Assembly (NCBI GenBank): GCA_963750995.1 | Contig: CAVVST010000002.1 | Coordinates: forward strand, 744,001-808,000 | Reading direction: 5' to 3' | Source: CAVVST01 sp963750995 | Lineage (GTDB): Bacteria > Acidobacteriota > Vicinamibacteria > Vicinamibacterales > UBA2999 | DNA length: 64,000 nt | Part shown: positions 35,430 to 46,373 of the stretch, in pieces | Numbering within the stretch: the first letter of the stretch is position 1 | How the letters are laid out: each line of letters starts with the position of its first letter | Notes under the pieces: model-generated | What the model saw: the letters and a program-made list of their open reading frames with translations, nothing else | Database searches by the model: none | What the model was told of the DNA's origin: nothing | Program-made: the position numbers and the translations under genes

Positions 35430-36356
35430 TTACCGCCCTCTCTCGATCAACTGGTTGTAGAACAACGGCAGGATCCCCCGCAAGCGTCCCGGCTGGTAAT
35501 GGGCGAACCGCGCGGGAACTTTGAACTCCGTCAGGATTTGGTCGAGCGTTTTGCCCGCCGCCACCATCTTCGCGACCTCGTCGCGCATCAGGATGAAGTA
35601 GTCGCGCTGGTCGACGATGTCGGCAATACCGCGGCCCACGTGCACCGGGCCGTGGCCGGAGACGTAGGTGTCCACCGGCAGGTTGCGGTTGATGATGTTG
35701 TTGAGGATGTCGATCGTTCCCTGGATGTTCGCGTAGAACACGCCCGCCGCTTCGGCCTGCCCGGGATGCAACTCGTTGTTGAGCAGGTCGCCCATGAACA
35801 TCACCCGCCGCTGAGGGATGTACAGCGTGAGGTCGCCGCTGGTGTGTCCATATCCTTCGGCCTTCGCCTGGAACGTCAGGCCGCCGAAGAGGACCGTGAG
35901 GTCGTTGTCGAATCCCATCGACGGCGGCCCGAGCACGGCGCCAGGCACCGTGTAGCCGGCTGCGCCCTGTTTCTTGCGATCCTCGAACTCCTTCGCCTCG
36001 TGCTGGAAGTAGGCCCGGATCTGATCGCGGGTGCCGATATAGACCGGCTTGTCCTCGCGGAAGTAGAAGGCGCCGGTCGAATGGTCGCCCGACGCGTGCG
36101 ACGCAAACAGGTAGGTGATCTTCTTGTTCGTCACCTTCCGGATCGCCGGCAGGTCGTTGTTGCGGATGTCGCTGTCGAACACCAGCACGCCTTCGTCGGT
36201 GACGACGAAGCCGGAGTTGCTGCCGGCGCCGGTGAAGACGTAGACGTCCTTCGCCAGCTGCACCATCTCGCGCGTCGCCTGACCCGACACCGCGCCGGCC
36301 GCGCACACGATCAGCGCGATCGGGATTGCGCACGCACGAACCATCTCTTTGACCAT
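35430..36356 (-). CDS. Secreted MBL-fold hydrolase with altered metal motif (HASGDH)
   Basis: 308 residues with a signal peptide (RACAIPIALIVCAAGAVSGQ). Metallo-beta-lactamase fold: DVYVFTGAGSNSGFVVTDEGVLVFDSD, the motif FASHASGDHSTGAF about residue 95, YGHTSGDLTLYIPQRRVMFMGDLL and VSGHGPVHVG. The canonical HxHxDH would need His where Ser stands in H-A-S-G-D-H, so one zinc ligand is replaced. The later HTSGD and SGHGPV ligands are present. It may bind a single metal or have an unusual ligand set. AGGAGAT precedes ATG 36356. No obvious operon partner. Confidence 0.8.
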   Translation of the reverse strand: MVKEMVRACAIPIALIVCAAGAVSGQATREMVQLAKDVYVFTGAGSNSGFVVTDEGVLVFDSDIRNNDLPAIRKVTNKKITYLFASHASGDHSTGAFYFREDKPVYIGTRDQIRAYFQHEAKEFEDRKKQGAAGYTVPGAVLGPPSMGFDNDLTVLFGGLTFQAKAEGYGHTSGDLTLYIPQRRVMFMGDLLNNELHPGQAEAAGVFYANIQGTIDILNNIINRNLPVDTYVSGHGPVHVGRGIADIVDQRDYFILMRDEVAKMVAAGKTLDQILTEFKVPARFAHYQPGRLRGILPLFYNQLIERGR

Positions 36357-36432
36357 CGTTATCTCCTTTTGCGCGCGAAGCGCGCCCAGTAAACAAGGGC
36401 CATCAGCGAAGGGGAGGACTCCGCGACCGTCC

Positions 36433-37825
36433 TCACCTTCGCTGATACCAGTAAATCTGGTCGCCGCGCGGTCCGCTGCCCGGCACGTTCATGTATGCGG
36501 CGGCCGTGCGCCCCGCCAGCGCCACCGGCCCACCCGGGAGTTCGAAGATCCGGTCGTTCGAGAGCAGGAAGCCGCCCGGCCGAAGCATCGCCGCGATGTT
36601 GGCCGCGGCAAGCGACTGCTCGAACACGTCGTAATACAGCAGGATGTTCGGTCGCGACGACGAGGTCGAACGCCTCGCCGGGCACGGGCTCTGTCCGCTG
36701 CAGGACCACGTTGAGGTCACGCGGCACGATCGCGCGGGTGACGGCAGGCGGAAACAGGACGCTCCGCACCTCGACGTTCCCGGCGTTGGACGGCGGCGCC
36801 GCCGCGGCCATTGGTTTGCCGATCTCGTCGCCAAAGCGGTTCCTGAACCTGAGCAGCGTCGTCCGTCCAGGGCTGATCCAGGTTCCGCGGCAGCACCACG
36901 GTGTAGGCGGCCCCGGCGTCTGCGCGCGCCCGCGCCGATTCGAGGTGATCGAGCACGGCCCGGCTCACGTCGAGCGCCCAGACGCCCACCCCGACCCGGG
37001 CGGCCAGGCCGGCACGCCCGAGCGAGTCGATCAACGCGAACGGCTGAATCGTCTGCTGGGGATAGAAGTCGTAGCCCTCCTGCTTGTCGGCGAAGTCGAG
37101 CCCGGGACCGACCAGCGCCACCCGGCGCACGCTGCGGGGCTGCAGCGCTCCGGCGGTCTTCATCTCGGCCAGTGCCTGGTCGACGGCGAAGTTGATCCAG
37201 AACAGCGTGTCGGATGCGAGACCGCGGTCGCGGAAAATCGTGGTCTGGTCCGCCAGGCCGGTCGCCGGATCGTGCAGCACCGGTGCGTGAACGGCGCTGC
37301 CGACCAGCGCGGTCCGCTCTTCGAGATACCGGCGCAGACGGCCGCGCCCGTCCTCCGTTGACGGGCTGATGCCGCGACGCTCGACCACCTTCCGGGCAAA
37401 GACCAGCCGCTCGTTGGTGCCCGGCGCCGCGAGTGCCGCGATGAAATCGTCGATGCGCGCCTTCAGCACCGGGGACGGCACGAAGACGTCCGCCGATCCC
37501 GCCTTGCGCATCACCACGCCCGCAAGCTGCTGTTCGGTGATCCGCGGCTGCGTGGTGAACGCCGTGCCGAACTGCAGCAGGTTGATGACGGAGTCCTCGT
37601 CGCCGTCCCCGACCCTGGCGCGGATAGCGGCGTCGCGCCGCATCACCCAGTCCGGCCACGCCGCCTCGCGCTGTGCCGGCGTCAGTCCGCGGAACTCCGG
37701 CGGCAGCAGATCCTCGCGCAGCGCCGCGAAGATCGGTTTCGCATCGGAAAACGGGATGAACTCTGGCCGGACCTTGGGCAGCGAGTCACCAGCGGAGCGA
37801 AGACCAGGGCGAAAAGCTTCTTCAT
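36433..37825 (-). pseudogene. Exported methyltransferase-like protein, three frame breaks
   Basis: One long coding region read in several frames. The N-terminus MKKLFALVF at 37825 looks like a signal or anchor. A missing base between 37785 and 37815 precedes DSLPKVRPEFIPFSDAKPIFAALREDLLPPEF, then WVMRRDAAIRARV and VALVGPGLDFADKQEGYDFYPQQTIQPFALIDSL (Rossmann-like). An extra base at about 36854 precedes LRFRNRFGDEIGKPMAAAAPP. A further extra base at about 36649 restores AFDLVVATNILLYYDVFEQSLAAANIAAMLRPGGFLLSND, which is typical of class I SAM-dependent methyltransferases, and the tail ends GDQIYWYQRR at 36433. The restored length is about 464 residues. I do not know a named family for the whole protein. 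Multiple breaks make it non-functional as sequenced. Confidence 0.65.
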
Positions 37826-37838
37826 GGTCGTAGCGCGG

Positions 37839-37860
37839 AGGCCGGGCTGCAGCCCGGCCT
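37839..37860. repeat. Perfect 22-base GC-rich palindrome
   Basis: A self-complementary 22-base sequence beginning AGGCCGGGCT, between the TonB receptor stop (37879) and the methyltransferase-like gene start (37825), flanked by TAGCGCGG and CTACGC. It belongs to the REP-like set. Confidence 0.8.
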
Positions 37861-37878
37861 CTACGCAGCGGGTCAAGC

Positions 37879-40824
37879 TTAGAACGTGACCCGGAAGCCG
37901 AACTGCATCGTCCGGTTCTCGCCCGACGTGGCCTTCAGGTACTGGGCGTTGTTTTCCGTCGCGTTGATGGTGAAGTTCTCCACGTTGAAGACGTTGAAGG
38001 CTTCGGCCATCACGTCGATCGACACCCGGTTCGGCAGCGTGATTCGCTGCTGGACACGGACGTTCGTGCGATTGCGCGCCGGCTGGGTGAAGTCATTGCG
38101 CGGCACGATCGTGCCGTCCGGTCGCAGCCGCTGGCGCTCGACCGACCCTGCGCCGAGCACGCGAAGATCGCCGCCGTAGGACGTGGCCGACCGGTCGCCG
38201 GCGCTGGTGTACTGGATGCCGCTCACCTGGAAGCCACGGCCGACCTGCCAGATGCCGTTCAGCACCACGCGATGCCGCTGATCGCCTTCGGCGAAGCTCC
38301 ACTCGCCGTTCAGATCCTGGGCGAGCTCGAAGGGTACTTCAACCGGCGTGCTGCCGGTCACGCCCTGGAACGGCTTGCCGACCGCGTTCCAGAACCCCGC
38401 CAGCGTGTAGGTGGCCGACGCCTGCCAGCGGTTGCTCATCCGCTTCGTGAACGTCGTCACGACCCCGTGATAGGCGGAGCGGGCGTTCTGCTGCGTCAGT
38501 GCCACGATCCCCCAGTCGGGATACGGCAGCAGCGCGTGATTCGGCCCGTTCGCGGCATACGGGTAGTTGACGCCGGTCGCCGGATTGAACGCGATGTTCA
38601 TATTCAGGTGGCCCCACCCCTCGTCGCGGCCGCGGGTGTAGACATAGTCGGACTCGAGCACCATGTCCGAGCCGAACTGCCGCTGCAGGCCGATGGAGGT
38701 CTGCACGGAGTTGTTGACGTTGTAGGTGCCCGCGGGCGGATTGAGCTCGCCGCTGGCCAGCACCAGGCACGGCGCCGCCCCGGCGTAGTTGCTCGCCTTC
38801 CACCGCGCCATCGCCGGCGCCTGTTCGGGCGCCGAGCACGCGGTCGCCTTTGCCTGCTCGAAGGTCGGCGCCGGACCGTTGAACGGGTTGGCCGCGAAGT
38901 CGGGCCGGCCGTCGTTGGCCACCTCGACCAGCGCAACTGTCTTGGATTCGCCAGGATACGTCCGTGACAGCATCTCCCCGTAGTACTTGCCGATGCCGCC
39001 GCGGATGACGGTCCGATCGTCCCACTGGTATGCAAACCCGACGCGGGGCTGGTAGTTGGCCACGTTCTGCGGCCGCCCCGCCTCCATGAACGGCAGCAGC
39101 TCGTTCTGGTTCTGGAACATGTCCCACATCAGGTCGTAGCGCAGGCCCAGGTTGATCGTCAGCGCATTGGTGAAGTGCCAGTCGTCCTGCACATACGCGC
39201 CGTAGGCCCAGACCCGTTCTGGCTCGCGGCGGCTCTTGTGCACGCCCAGCGTGTAGCGCCGCGTGAGCGACGAGATGGCGGCGAGGTTCCAGGTATCGAC
39301 GTTGAACGGATCCGGCAGGATCGACTCGAGGTTTGCCGGTGCCGGGCCGCCGCGGGCGTCGATGATGCCCATGCACTGCGTGCAGTTCGACGTATAGATC
39401 TGCTCGAGCAGGAACTCGCCGCCGGTTTTCAGGTCGTGGCGGCCGTGCGCATCGTAGGACAACGTGAAGTTGTCCTTGATGCTGTAGAGGTTCTGGACGC
39501 GGTAGCGCGGCGCCGCGTTGTTGCCGGCAATGGTGAAGTTGGTGAACGTGATGCGGGGCGATCCCGAGGTGATGGGACCGAACGGACCACCATTCGCCAT
39601 CCAGTGCTTCGTCCACGTGGTGGGGTTGTCTTCACCGAACAGGTAACTCGCGTATCCCGACGACACCTCGTTCAGCGCGCGGTTGCTGAGCACCTTGGTC
39701 AGCTGAACAACCATGCCGTCGGACACGGTGTAGGTATGCGCCGTCCCCGCCGGGTGCTGGGTGTTGCCAGGACCGAACGGATCATCGGTCTGGCTCTTGT
39801 TGCCCTTCACCATCAGGCGCGTCGCCGGCGAGAACTGGTAATCGAACCGGGCGCCGATGTGCTTGACCGTCGACGTGCCGTCGAGCGCCACATTGAACTT
39901 CGGGAAGGGAGTGTTCCAGATCTCCGTCTTCGGCGCGCGCTCGTATTCGTCAAAGAAGAAGAAATGCAGCCGGTCGCGCCGGATGGGTCCGCCGATCGAG
40001 CCGGCGAGCTGCTGGTTCTTGATCGGCACAACGCGGTCGAGCACGGGGTTCTCGGCGTTGAAACGATCGTCCCGGAAGTTGCCGCGGAACGAGCCGGAAA
40101 ACCGGTTCGTGCCCGACTTGGTGATCATGTTCACCTGCACGCCCGACGAGCGGCCCTGGGTCGCGTCGAACCGGTTCGAGATGTACTGGAACTCGGCGAT
40201 CATCTCCTGGCTGAACGCCGGCTGGCCGCCGCCGCCCATCGTGTTAGCGAACTGCATGCCGTCGACGTTGGTCTGGTACTCGCGCGTCCGGTTCGCGTTC
40301 CGCGTCTCGAGCGGCTCGGACGGATTGGCCGACGTGGACCGGCTGCCGGGCGCCAGCATCAGCAGCGCCATCCAGTTGCGTCCTTCGGACGGCATCTCGG
40401 TCACCTGCTGCGGATCGATGTTGCCGCCCAGGCTCGAGGTGGCGACGTCGAGCAGCGGCGATTCCGCGGTCACGGTCACGGTTTCCTGCACCGTCGACGG
40501 CGCCATCTGCAGGTTCATCGTCGCCGTCTGACCGGCCAGCAACTGGAGGCCGGTCCGCGTCACGGTGGCAAAGCCCTGGAGTTCCGCGGCGAGGTTGTAG
40601 ACGCCGACGCGTACCGGCATCCGGAACACGCCGCGCTCATCGGTCACGGTCTCGAACCGGTTCCCCGTGGCTTCGAGGATTGCGGTTACCGTCACGCCGG
40701 GCAACACGCCGCCCGTGGAATCCGTGACCGCGCCGGTCAGGGTGGCTTCCTGCGCGAACGCGGCGACCGGCAGGGCCAGGACTGCGCCGAGCAGCAGCAG
40801 GCGTCCGACGAGACAAACCTTCAT
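37879..40824 (-). CDS. TonB-dependent receptor with carboxypeptidase-regulatory domain (Oar-like)
   Basis: 981 residues. It has a signal peptide (GRLLLLGAVLALPVAAFAQ), a regulatory beta domain (LTGAVTDSTGGVLPGVTVTAI), a plug (MPSEGRNWMALLMLAPGSRS, VDGMQFANTMGG, EFQYISNRFDATQGRSSGVQVNMITKSGTNRFSG) and a barrel that ends ATSGENRTMQFGFRVTF. A Cys pair occurs in SNCTQCMGIID. The ligand is unknown. AGGAGGATCC immediately before ATG 40824 is the strongest ribosome binding site in this region. The gene lies 52 bases downstream of an SMP-30-like lipoprotein on the same strand, which may be a functional partner. Confidence 0.9.
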   Translation of the reverse strand: MKVCLVGRLLLLGAVLALPVAAFAQEATLTGAVTDSTGGVLPGVTVTAILEATGNRFETVTDERGVFRMPVRVGVYNLAAELQGFATVTRTGLQLLAGQTATMNLQMAPSTVQETVTVTAESPLLDVATSSLGGNIDPQQVTEMPSEGRNWMALLMLAPGSRSTSANPSEPLETRNANRTREYQTNVDGMQFANTMGGGGQPAFSQEMIAEFQYISNRFDATQGRSSGVQVNMITKSGTNRFSGSFRGNFRDDRFNAENPVLDRVVPIKNQQLAGSIGGPIRRDRLHFFFFDEYERAPKTEIWNTPFPKFNVALDGTSTVKHIGARFDYQFSPATRLMVKGNKSQTDDPFGPGNTQHPAGTAHTYTVSDGMVVQLTKVLSNRALNEVSSGYASYLFGEDNPTTWTKHWMANGGPFGPITSGSPRITFTNFTIAGNNAAPRYRVQNLYSIKDNFTLSYDAHGRHDLKTGGEFLLEQIYTSNCTQCMGIIDARGGPAPANLESILPDPFNVDTWNLAAISSLTRRYTLGVHKSRREPERVWAYGAYVQDDWHFTNALTINLGLRYDLMWDMFQNQNELLPFMEAGRPQNVANYQPRVGFAYQWDDRTVIRGGIGKYYGEMLSRTYPGESKTVALVEVANDGRPDFAANPFNGPAPTFEQAKATACSAPEQAPAMARWKASNYAGAAPCLVLASGELNPPAGTYNVNNSVQTSIGLQRQFGSDMVLESDYVYTRGRDEGWGHLNMNIAFNPATGVNYPYAANGPNHALLPYPDWGIVALTQQNARSAYHGVVTTFTKRMSNRWQASATYTLAGFWNAVGKPFQGVTGSTPVEVPFELAQDLNGEWSFAEGDQRHRVVLNGIWQVGRGFQVSGIQYTSAGDRSATSYGGDLRVLGAGSVERQRLRPDGTIVPRNDFTQPARNRTNVRVQQRITLPNRVSIDVMAEAFNVFNVENFTINATENNAQYLKATSGENRTMQFGFRVTF

Positions 40825-40875
40825 GGATCCTCCTGGATTAGGCACACTTCCTACTTTCTACTTTTCGCTTCCTAC

Positions 40876-41943
40876 CTATTTCGCGCGCCCCATGAAGCCC
40901 TGGGCGAGCATCTGAATCTTGAACGCGCTGCCGCCGGCGCCGAAGACATAGAGGGTCTTCTTGTCGCGGCCGGCAAACGCCAGGTTGGCAGGCTTTCGCA
41001 GCGCGAATTCCTGCTCACCCCACACCAGCCGGATGGTGCCGAGATGCTGCCCGTCTGGGCTGAACACCTCGACGCCCCGGTTGGTGCAGGCGTAGACGCG
41101 TCCTTCGTTGTCGATCGCGAGCCCGTCGGCGCCGTTGCCTTCGGCGATCCGCGTGTCCTTATGACCCGGGACCTTCACGCTCTCGTACTTGGCGAAGTTG
41201 CGGCGGGGTCCGAGCGTTCCGTCCGGCTTGATGTCGAAGGCGAGGAGATATTCGCCGTCTTCCCAGTTGACGTAGAGCGTCTGCTCATCGCGACTGAGCT
41301 GCACGCCGTTTGGATTGGTCGTCTCGTTGAAAATGCGGATCGCCTTGCCGCCGGGCGGGATGTAGTAGAGGCCCGTGTTCTCACCGATGCTGTCCGAAAA
41401 GTACACGCCGCCTTTCTTGTCGACCACGATGTCGTTGAGGCGGTTGAAGGGCTTGCCGTCGTAGCTGTCGGCCAGCACCGCCACCTTGTCCGCAGGATGG
41501 ATGATGCCGACTTTCTGGTTGTTGGGCGCGCGCTGGACGGAGATCAGCCGGCCCTGCTGATCGAAGGCGAGGCCGTTCGATTCGTTTGCATGCTCCACGA
41601 AGGTGGAGATGGCGCCGTCCGGATCGATACGGGTAACCCTCGCCGCGCGCGTCTCGGTGAACAGCACGCTGCCGTCGGGCATGCCGACGGGGCCTTCGGC
41701 CCCCTCGAATCCCGTCTTGATCAATACCATCGGCGTTCCGGCGGCGACGACCCCGGGAATGGCGGTCTCGACGACGAGATTGGTCGGCACCGGGAGGACG
41801 GGCGCGGCGCCCTCCGCGGCCGGGGCCGCAGCGGGTTCAGCCGGAGTAGCGGCCGATTCGGTGCCGGCCGGAGAGGAGCAGGCCACCGCGAACAGGCTCG
41901 CAGCGAGGATCGGGACCCAGGGACCTGCCATCAACCGGCGCAT
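40876..41943 (-). CDS. SMP-30/gluconolactonase-like lipoprotein
   Basis: 355 residues. The signal ends in a lipobox (ASLFAVAC, Cys about residue 19), then an Ala/Pro/Glu-rich linker. A six-bladed beta-propeller of the SMP-30/gluconolaconase family follows: GFEGAEGPVGMPDGSVLFTET, SNGLAFDQQGRLISVQR, RLNDIVVDKKGGVYFSDS, PNGVQLSRDEQTLYVN and GADGLAIDNEGRVYAC. The metal-site Glu, Asn and Asp (EGP, RLND, GADG) are present, so lactonase activity on sugar lactones is plausible. GGGAGGT precedes ATG 41943. It is probably co-transcribed with the downstream TonB receptor. Confidence 0.86.
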   Translation of the reverse strand: MRRLMAGPWVPILAASLFAVACSSPAGTESAATPAEPAAAPAAEGAAPVLPVPTNLVVETAIPGVVAAGTPMVLIKTGFEGAEGPVGMPDGSVLFTETRAARVTRIDPDGAISTFVEHANESNGLAFDQQGRLISVQRAPNNQKVGIIHPADKVAVLADSYDGKPFNRLNDIVVDKKGGVYFSDSIGENTGLYYIPPGGKAIRIFNETTNPNGVQLSRDEQTLYVNWEDGEYLLAFDIKPDGTLGPRRNFAKYESVKVPGHKDTRIAEGNGADGLAIDNEGRVYACTNRGVEVFSPDGQHLGTIRLVWGEQEFALRKPANLAFAGRDKKTLYVFGAGGSAFKIQMLAQGFMGRAK

Positions 41944-42032
41944 GCGGACCTCCCGTCCAGGCTGTATTGACGTCTTTGATTTTCGTCGGGCTGGCGGACC
42001 GTAACGTACCGGCCTCTTGGCTGTCAAAGACT

Positions 42033-42066
42033 CTCGTACGTAGTGTCGGCTTCAGCCGGACCGCGA
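42033..42066. repeat. Inverted copy of the REP-like element at 29037
   Basis: CTCGTACGTAGTGTC-GGCTTCAGCCGGACCGCG is the reverse complement of 29033-29067 with one base missing. It lies upstream of the SMP-30 lipoprotein gene. Confidence 0.75.
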
Positions 42067-42146
42067 TCGCCCCCGCCAGCCTACCCGCGGCCGGCGCCGG
42101 CTCCGCCAGGCTGCAAATCGGTCTTCGCTCGTATCCTTTCGCTCTC

Positions 42147-42210
42147 GCCGGGACCGCTTCGCGGATCCCGGCCTACAGCCGTAGGGCGGGTTCCGCGGAG
42201 CGGACCCGCC
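42147..42210. repeat. Pair of GC-rich palindromes (REP/BIME-like)
   Basis: Two 26-base palindromes, 42147-42172 (GCCGGGACCGC core) and 42185-42210 (GGCGGGTTCCGC core), are joined by CTACAGCCGTAG. The layout is as at 3159-3239 and the half at 48281. It lies in the gap between the cupin and lipoprotein genes. Confidence 0.8.
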
Positions 42211-42259
42211 GCCGCCGCGATTTCGTTCTGCGCGAAGCGAGAGCAGGCTGGCGGCGCCC

Positions 42260-42586
42260 CTATGGAGCAGGCGCAAGGAAGACCAGCACCAGCAGGCGAC
42301 CCTGGCTTGAGTTGCGCACGCCGTGCGGGACGCCGGATGGGGCGACGAGGAGGTCGCCCGCCGTCATCGGCAGCTCGCGTCCCTCCAGCAGAAAGTGCCC
42401 AGACCCGTCGACCACCTGGTAGACCTTGTCCATCCCCTCATGGGCGTGAAGGGCGTGTGACTGGCCCGGCTCGAAGGCGTTCAACCCGACCAGCAGGCGG
42501 GCCGATTGAAAGAGGGTGCTCTTGCCCATCCTGTCGGCGCGCCACTCCCCGTGGTCGCCCGGACGAATAACCTGTGGATGTTTCAT
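42260..42586 (-). CDS. Cupin domain protein
   Basis: 108 residues, a single small beta-barrel cupin. Motif 1 is HALHAHEGMDKVYQVVDGSGHF (two His and a spaced acidic residue), and motif 2 is GDLLVAPSGVPHGVRN with the metal-binding His. It is cytoplasmic by lack of a signal. It could be a sugar-binding or oxygenase-type cupin; the function is unknown. It is divergent from the diguanylate cyclase gene. ATG 42586 has no clear ribosome binding site. Confidence 0.8.
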   Translation of the reverse strand: MKHPQVIRPGDHGEWRADRMGKSTLFQSARLLVGLNAFEPGQSHALHAHEGMDKVYQVVDGSGHFLLEGRELPMTAGDLLVAPSGVPHGVRNSSQGRLLVLVFLAPAP

Positions 42587-42734
42587 ATACAGCTGGGCAC
42601 CTATTTTCCACCCTTTGGGCTATTGCTGACCCACCAGGCGATGAAATCGACACGGAGAATGCCCTTTTTCCCCCGTAACGCCCGGTACATCGTTTGAAGT
42701 TCCCTTTCCGACCGTGGTGGTGGGAACCGAACTC

Positions 42735-43670
42735 ATGCGGATGCGTAAAGCTGTGCAGACTGACACTCAGATGGCCCCAGGAACCCGTTCTGATCTTCAC
42801 CAATGGGTCCGCGATCGGCTGCCCCTGTCGACGTCGCACGAGCAGGCGCTGCTCGAGGCGATCGATCACGTGTTCATGCAGCACGAGCGGTTGTGGCAGC
42901 AGTCGAAGCAGGAAGCGATTCAGGCCGTCTCTGCCGGCTTCACCGACCGCTTGAATAAGCTGCGCGACGAGCTCAGCGCGCGCGACGCGACGGTCAGCAG
43001 TATCTCGCACTATTTCGAGGACCTGGTCGCCGACCTGACCGACCGCGTGCATCGCGACCCGAAAACGCGGCTGATGAACTTTCGCCGCTTCGTCGAACAG
43101 CTCGAGGCGTTCCTCGCGCTCGAACAGCGCGGTCGCTGGTGCGCGGTCGGCCTCGTCGATATCACCTCGTTCAAGTGGTACAACGACACGCTCGGTCACG
43201 CGATCGGCGACAAGATCATCGATCGCGTCGCGCGCCTCCTGCGGGAGCAGGTCCGCGGTGAGGACCTGGTGGCGCGGGAACTCGCCGAACAACGCAGCAG
43301 CCACGAGCTGCACGCCCGCTTCGGCGGCGACGAGTTCTGCTTCCTGATTCCGGATCTCGACGAGTTCAGCGCCGCCTGGGTGATTGCCGAGCGCTTCCGC
43401 GAAGCGGTGCAGCGCTACGACTGGATCGCGGAAGATCCGAGGTTGATCGACAAGCCGGTTAACGTCGATGTCGGCGTAGTGTGCCTGATGCTCGGCCCTG
43501 TCGGCGAACGGCGTCCGATCGCGCGCAAACTGGCCCACGATCTCCTGGCGACCGCCGACAAGTTGATGTACCAAGCCAAGAGCGAAGGCGCCAGCCAGAT
43601 CAATCCGATTCGCGTGCACGTCGTGGGCGACGAGCTGGTGGAACTCGCGGCCGACGAGCATCCCGAATAA
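42735..43670 (+). CDS. Diguanylate cyclase (GGDEF domain)
   Basis: 311 residues. An N-terminal helical region (residues about 10-110, LSTSHEQALLEAIDHVFMQHERLW and a long charged coiled coil) precedes a GGDEF domain. In that domain DPKTRLMNFRRFVEQLEAFLA and CAVGLVDITSFKWYNDTLGHAIGDKIIDRVA are followed by the active-site signature ARFGGDEFCFL (GGDEF at residues 197-201). It should make cyclic di-GMP from GTP. The domain carries an insertion (REQVRGEDLVARELAEQRSSHE) before GGDEF. No RxxD inhibitory site was evident. The start is uncertain: ATG 42735 is used, with GTG 42714 and ATG 42741 as alternatives. Confidence 0.88.
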   Translation: MRMRKAVQTDTQMAPGTRSDLHQWVRDRLPLSTSHEQALLEAIDHVFMQHERLWQQSKQEAIQAVSAGFTDRLNKLRDELSARDATVSSISHYFEDLVADLTDRVHRDPKTRLMNFRRFVEQLEAFLALEQRGRWCAVGLVDITSFKWYNDTLGHAIGDKIIDRVARLLREQVRGEDLVARELAEQRSSHELHARFGGDEFCFLIPDLDEFSAAWVIAERFREAVQRYDWIAEDPRLIDKPVNVDVGVVCLMLGPVGERRPIARKLAHDLLATADKLMYQAKSEGASQINPIRVHVVGDELVELAADEHPE

Positions 43671-43683
43671 ACCGAACGAATTG

Positions 43684-44004
43684 CTAAATCAGCGGCGTCA
43701 TCCGCCACTCAGGGTCGGCGAGCAGCGCAGCATAGTCCTCGGCCACCAGCGACCGGTTGGCGTACTGGCAGGCGACGACGAACATCGCCCGATCGTCGTG
43801 CCAGTCGGCGCGCACGACCGACGCCGGGAGCATCCGGCCCGAGCCGGTGGGGAGCTGCAGGGGCTCGCCCGCCTTCGGAATCGCCTCGACCTCGATCACG
43901 CGCCTGAACCTGACGGAGGCGTGATCGATGGGATAGCCGTTCTCGTCGAGGGCACGCACCTTCGTGTTCGGGATCCGCAGGCTGACTTCTATTGGCTTTG
44001 GCAT
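43684..44004 (-). CDS. Small hypothetical protein downstream of tRNA-His
   Basis: 106 residues, not recognised. Beta-rich N-terminus (PIEVSLRIPNTKVRALDENGYPIDHASVRFRRVIEVEAIPKAG), then RMLPASVVRADWHDDRAMFVVACQYANRSLVAEDYAALLADPEW. No signal peptide or membrane span. ATG 44004 lies 7 bases after the hairpin-plus-T-run terminator of tRNA-His and has no clear ribosome binding site. Expression may therefore rely on read-through from the tRNA promoter. It converges on the diguanylate cyclase gene. Confidence 0.65.
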   Translation of the reverse strand: MPKPIEVSLRIPNTKVRALDENGYPIDHASVRFRRVIEVEAIPKAGEPLQLPTGSGRMLPASVVRADWHDDRAMFVVACQYANRSLVAEDYAALLADPEWRMTPLI

Positions 44005-44011
44005 CGAAATG

Positions 44012-44035
44012 AAAAACCCCCAGTGTAACTGGGGG
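44012..44035 (-). terminator. Intrinsic terminator of tRNA-His
   Basis: On the minus strand a perfect 8-base-pair stem (CCCCCAGT/ACTGGGGG) with a TAC loop runs into TTTTTC. It starts 10 bases after the tRNA-His CCA end. Confidence 0.85.
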
Positions 44036-44045
44036 GTATGAAACC

Positions 44046-44121
44046 TGGGGTGGGTGACGGGTCTCGAACCCGCGACTTCCTGAGCCACAGTCAGGCGCTC
44101 TACCCCTGAGCTACACCCACC
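44046..44121 (-). tRNA. tRNA-His (anticodon GTG)
   Basis: A 76-base cloverleaf. The acceptor stem GTGGGTG pairs with CACCCAC, with the extra G at position -1 opposite C73 that is diagnostic for tRNA-His. The anticodon loop is CTGTGGC, giving anticodon GTG. The T-loop is GGGTTCGAGACCC. CCA is encoded at 44046-44048. Confidence 0.97.
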
Positions 44122-44132
44122 ACGAAACCTCA

Positions 44133-44138
44133 AGTGTA
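44133..44138 (-). promoter_or_regulatory. Probable -10 element (TACACT) for tRNA-His
   Basis: TGCTACACT on the minus strand ends 11 bases before the tRNA 5' end, a normal distance for a tRNA promoter. Confidence 0.45.
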
Positions 44139-44227
44139 GCACCGCAGCCCCGCACCGCCGCACCGCCACCGCCGCATCAGCTTCCGTTTTTGCTGGGGTC
44201 GGCAACGTTTTTGAAGAGCTGCTCGGC

Positions 44228-46369
<2,142 letters not shown>

Positions 46370-46373
<4 letters not shown>

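Noticed and set aside
43970..44205. N-terminal extension of the small gene through tRNA-His
   Set aside because: The added residues are a translation of the tRNA and its terminator. The start at 44004 follows the terminator.
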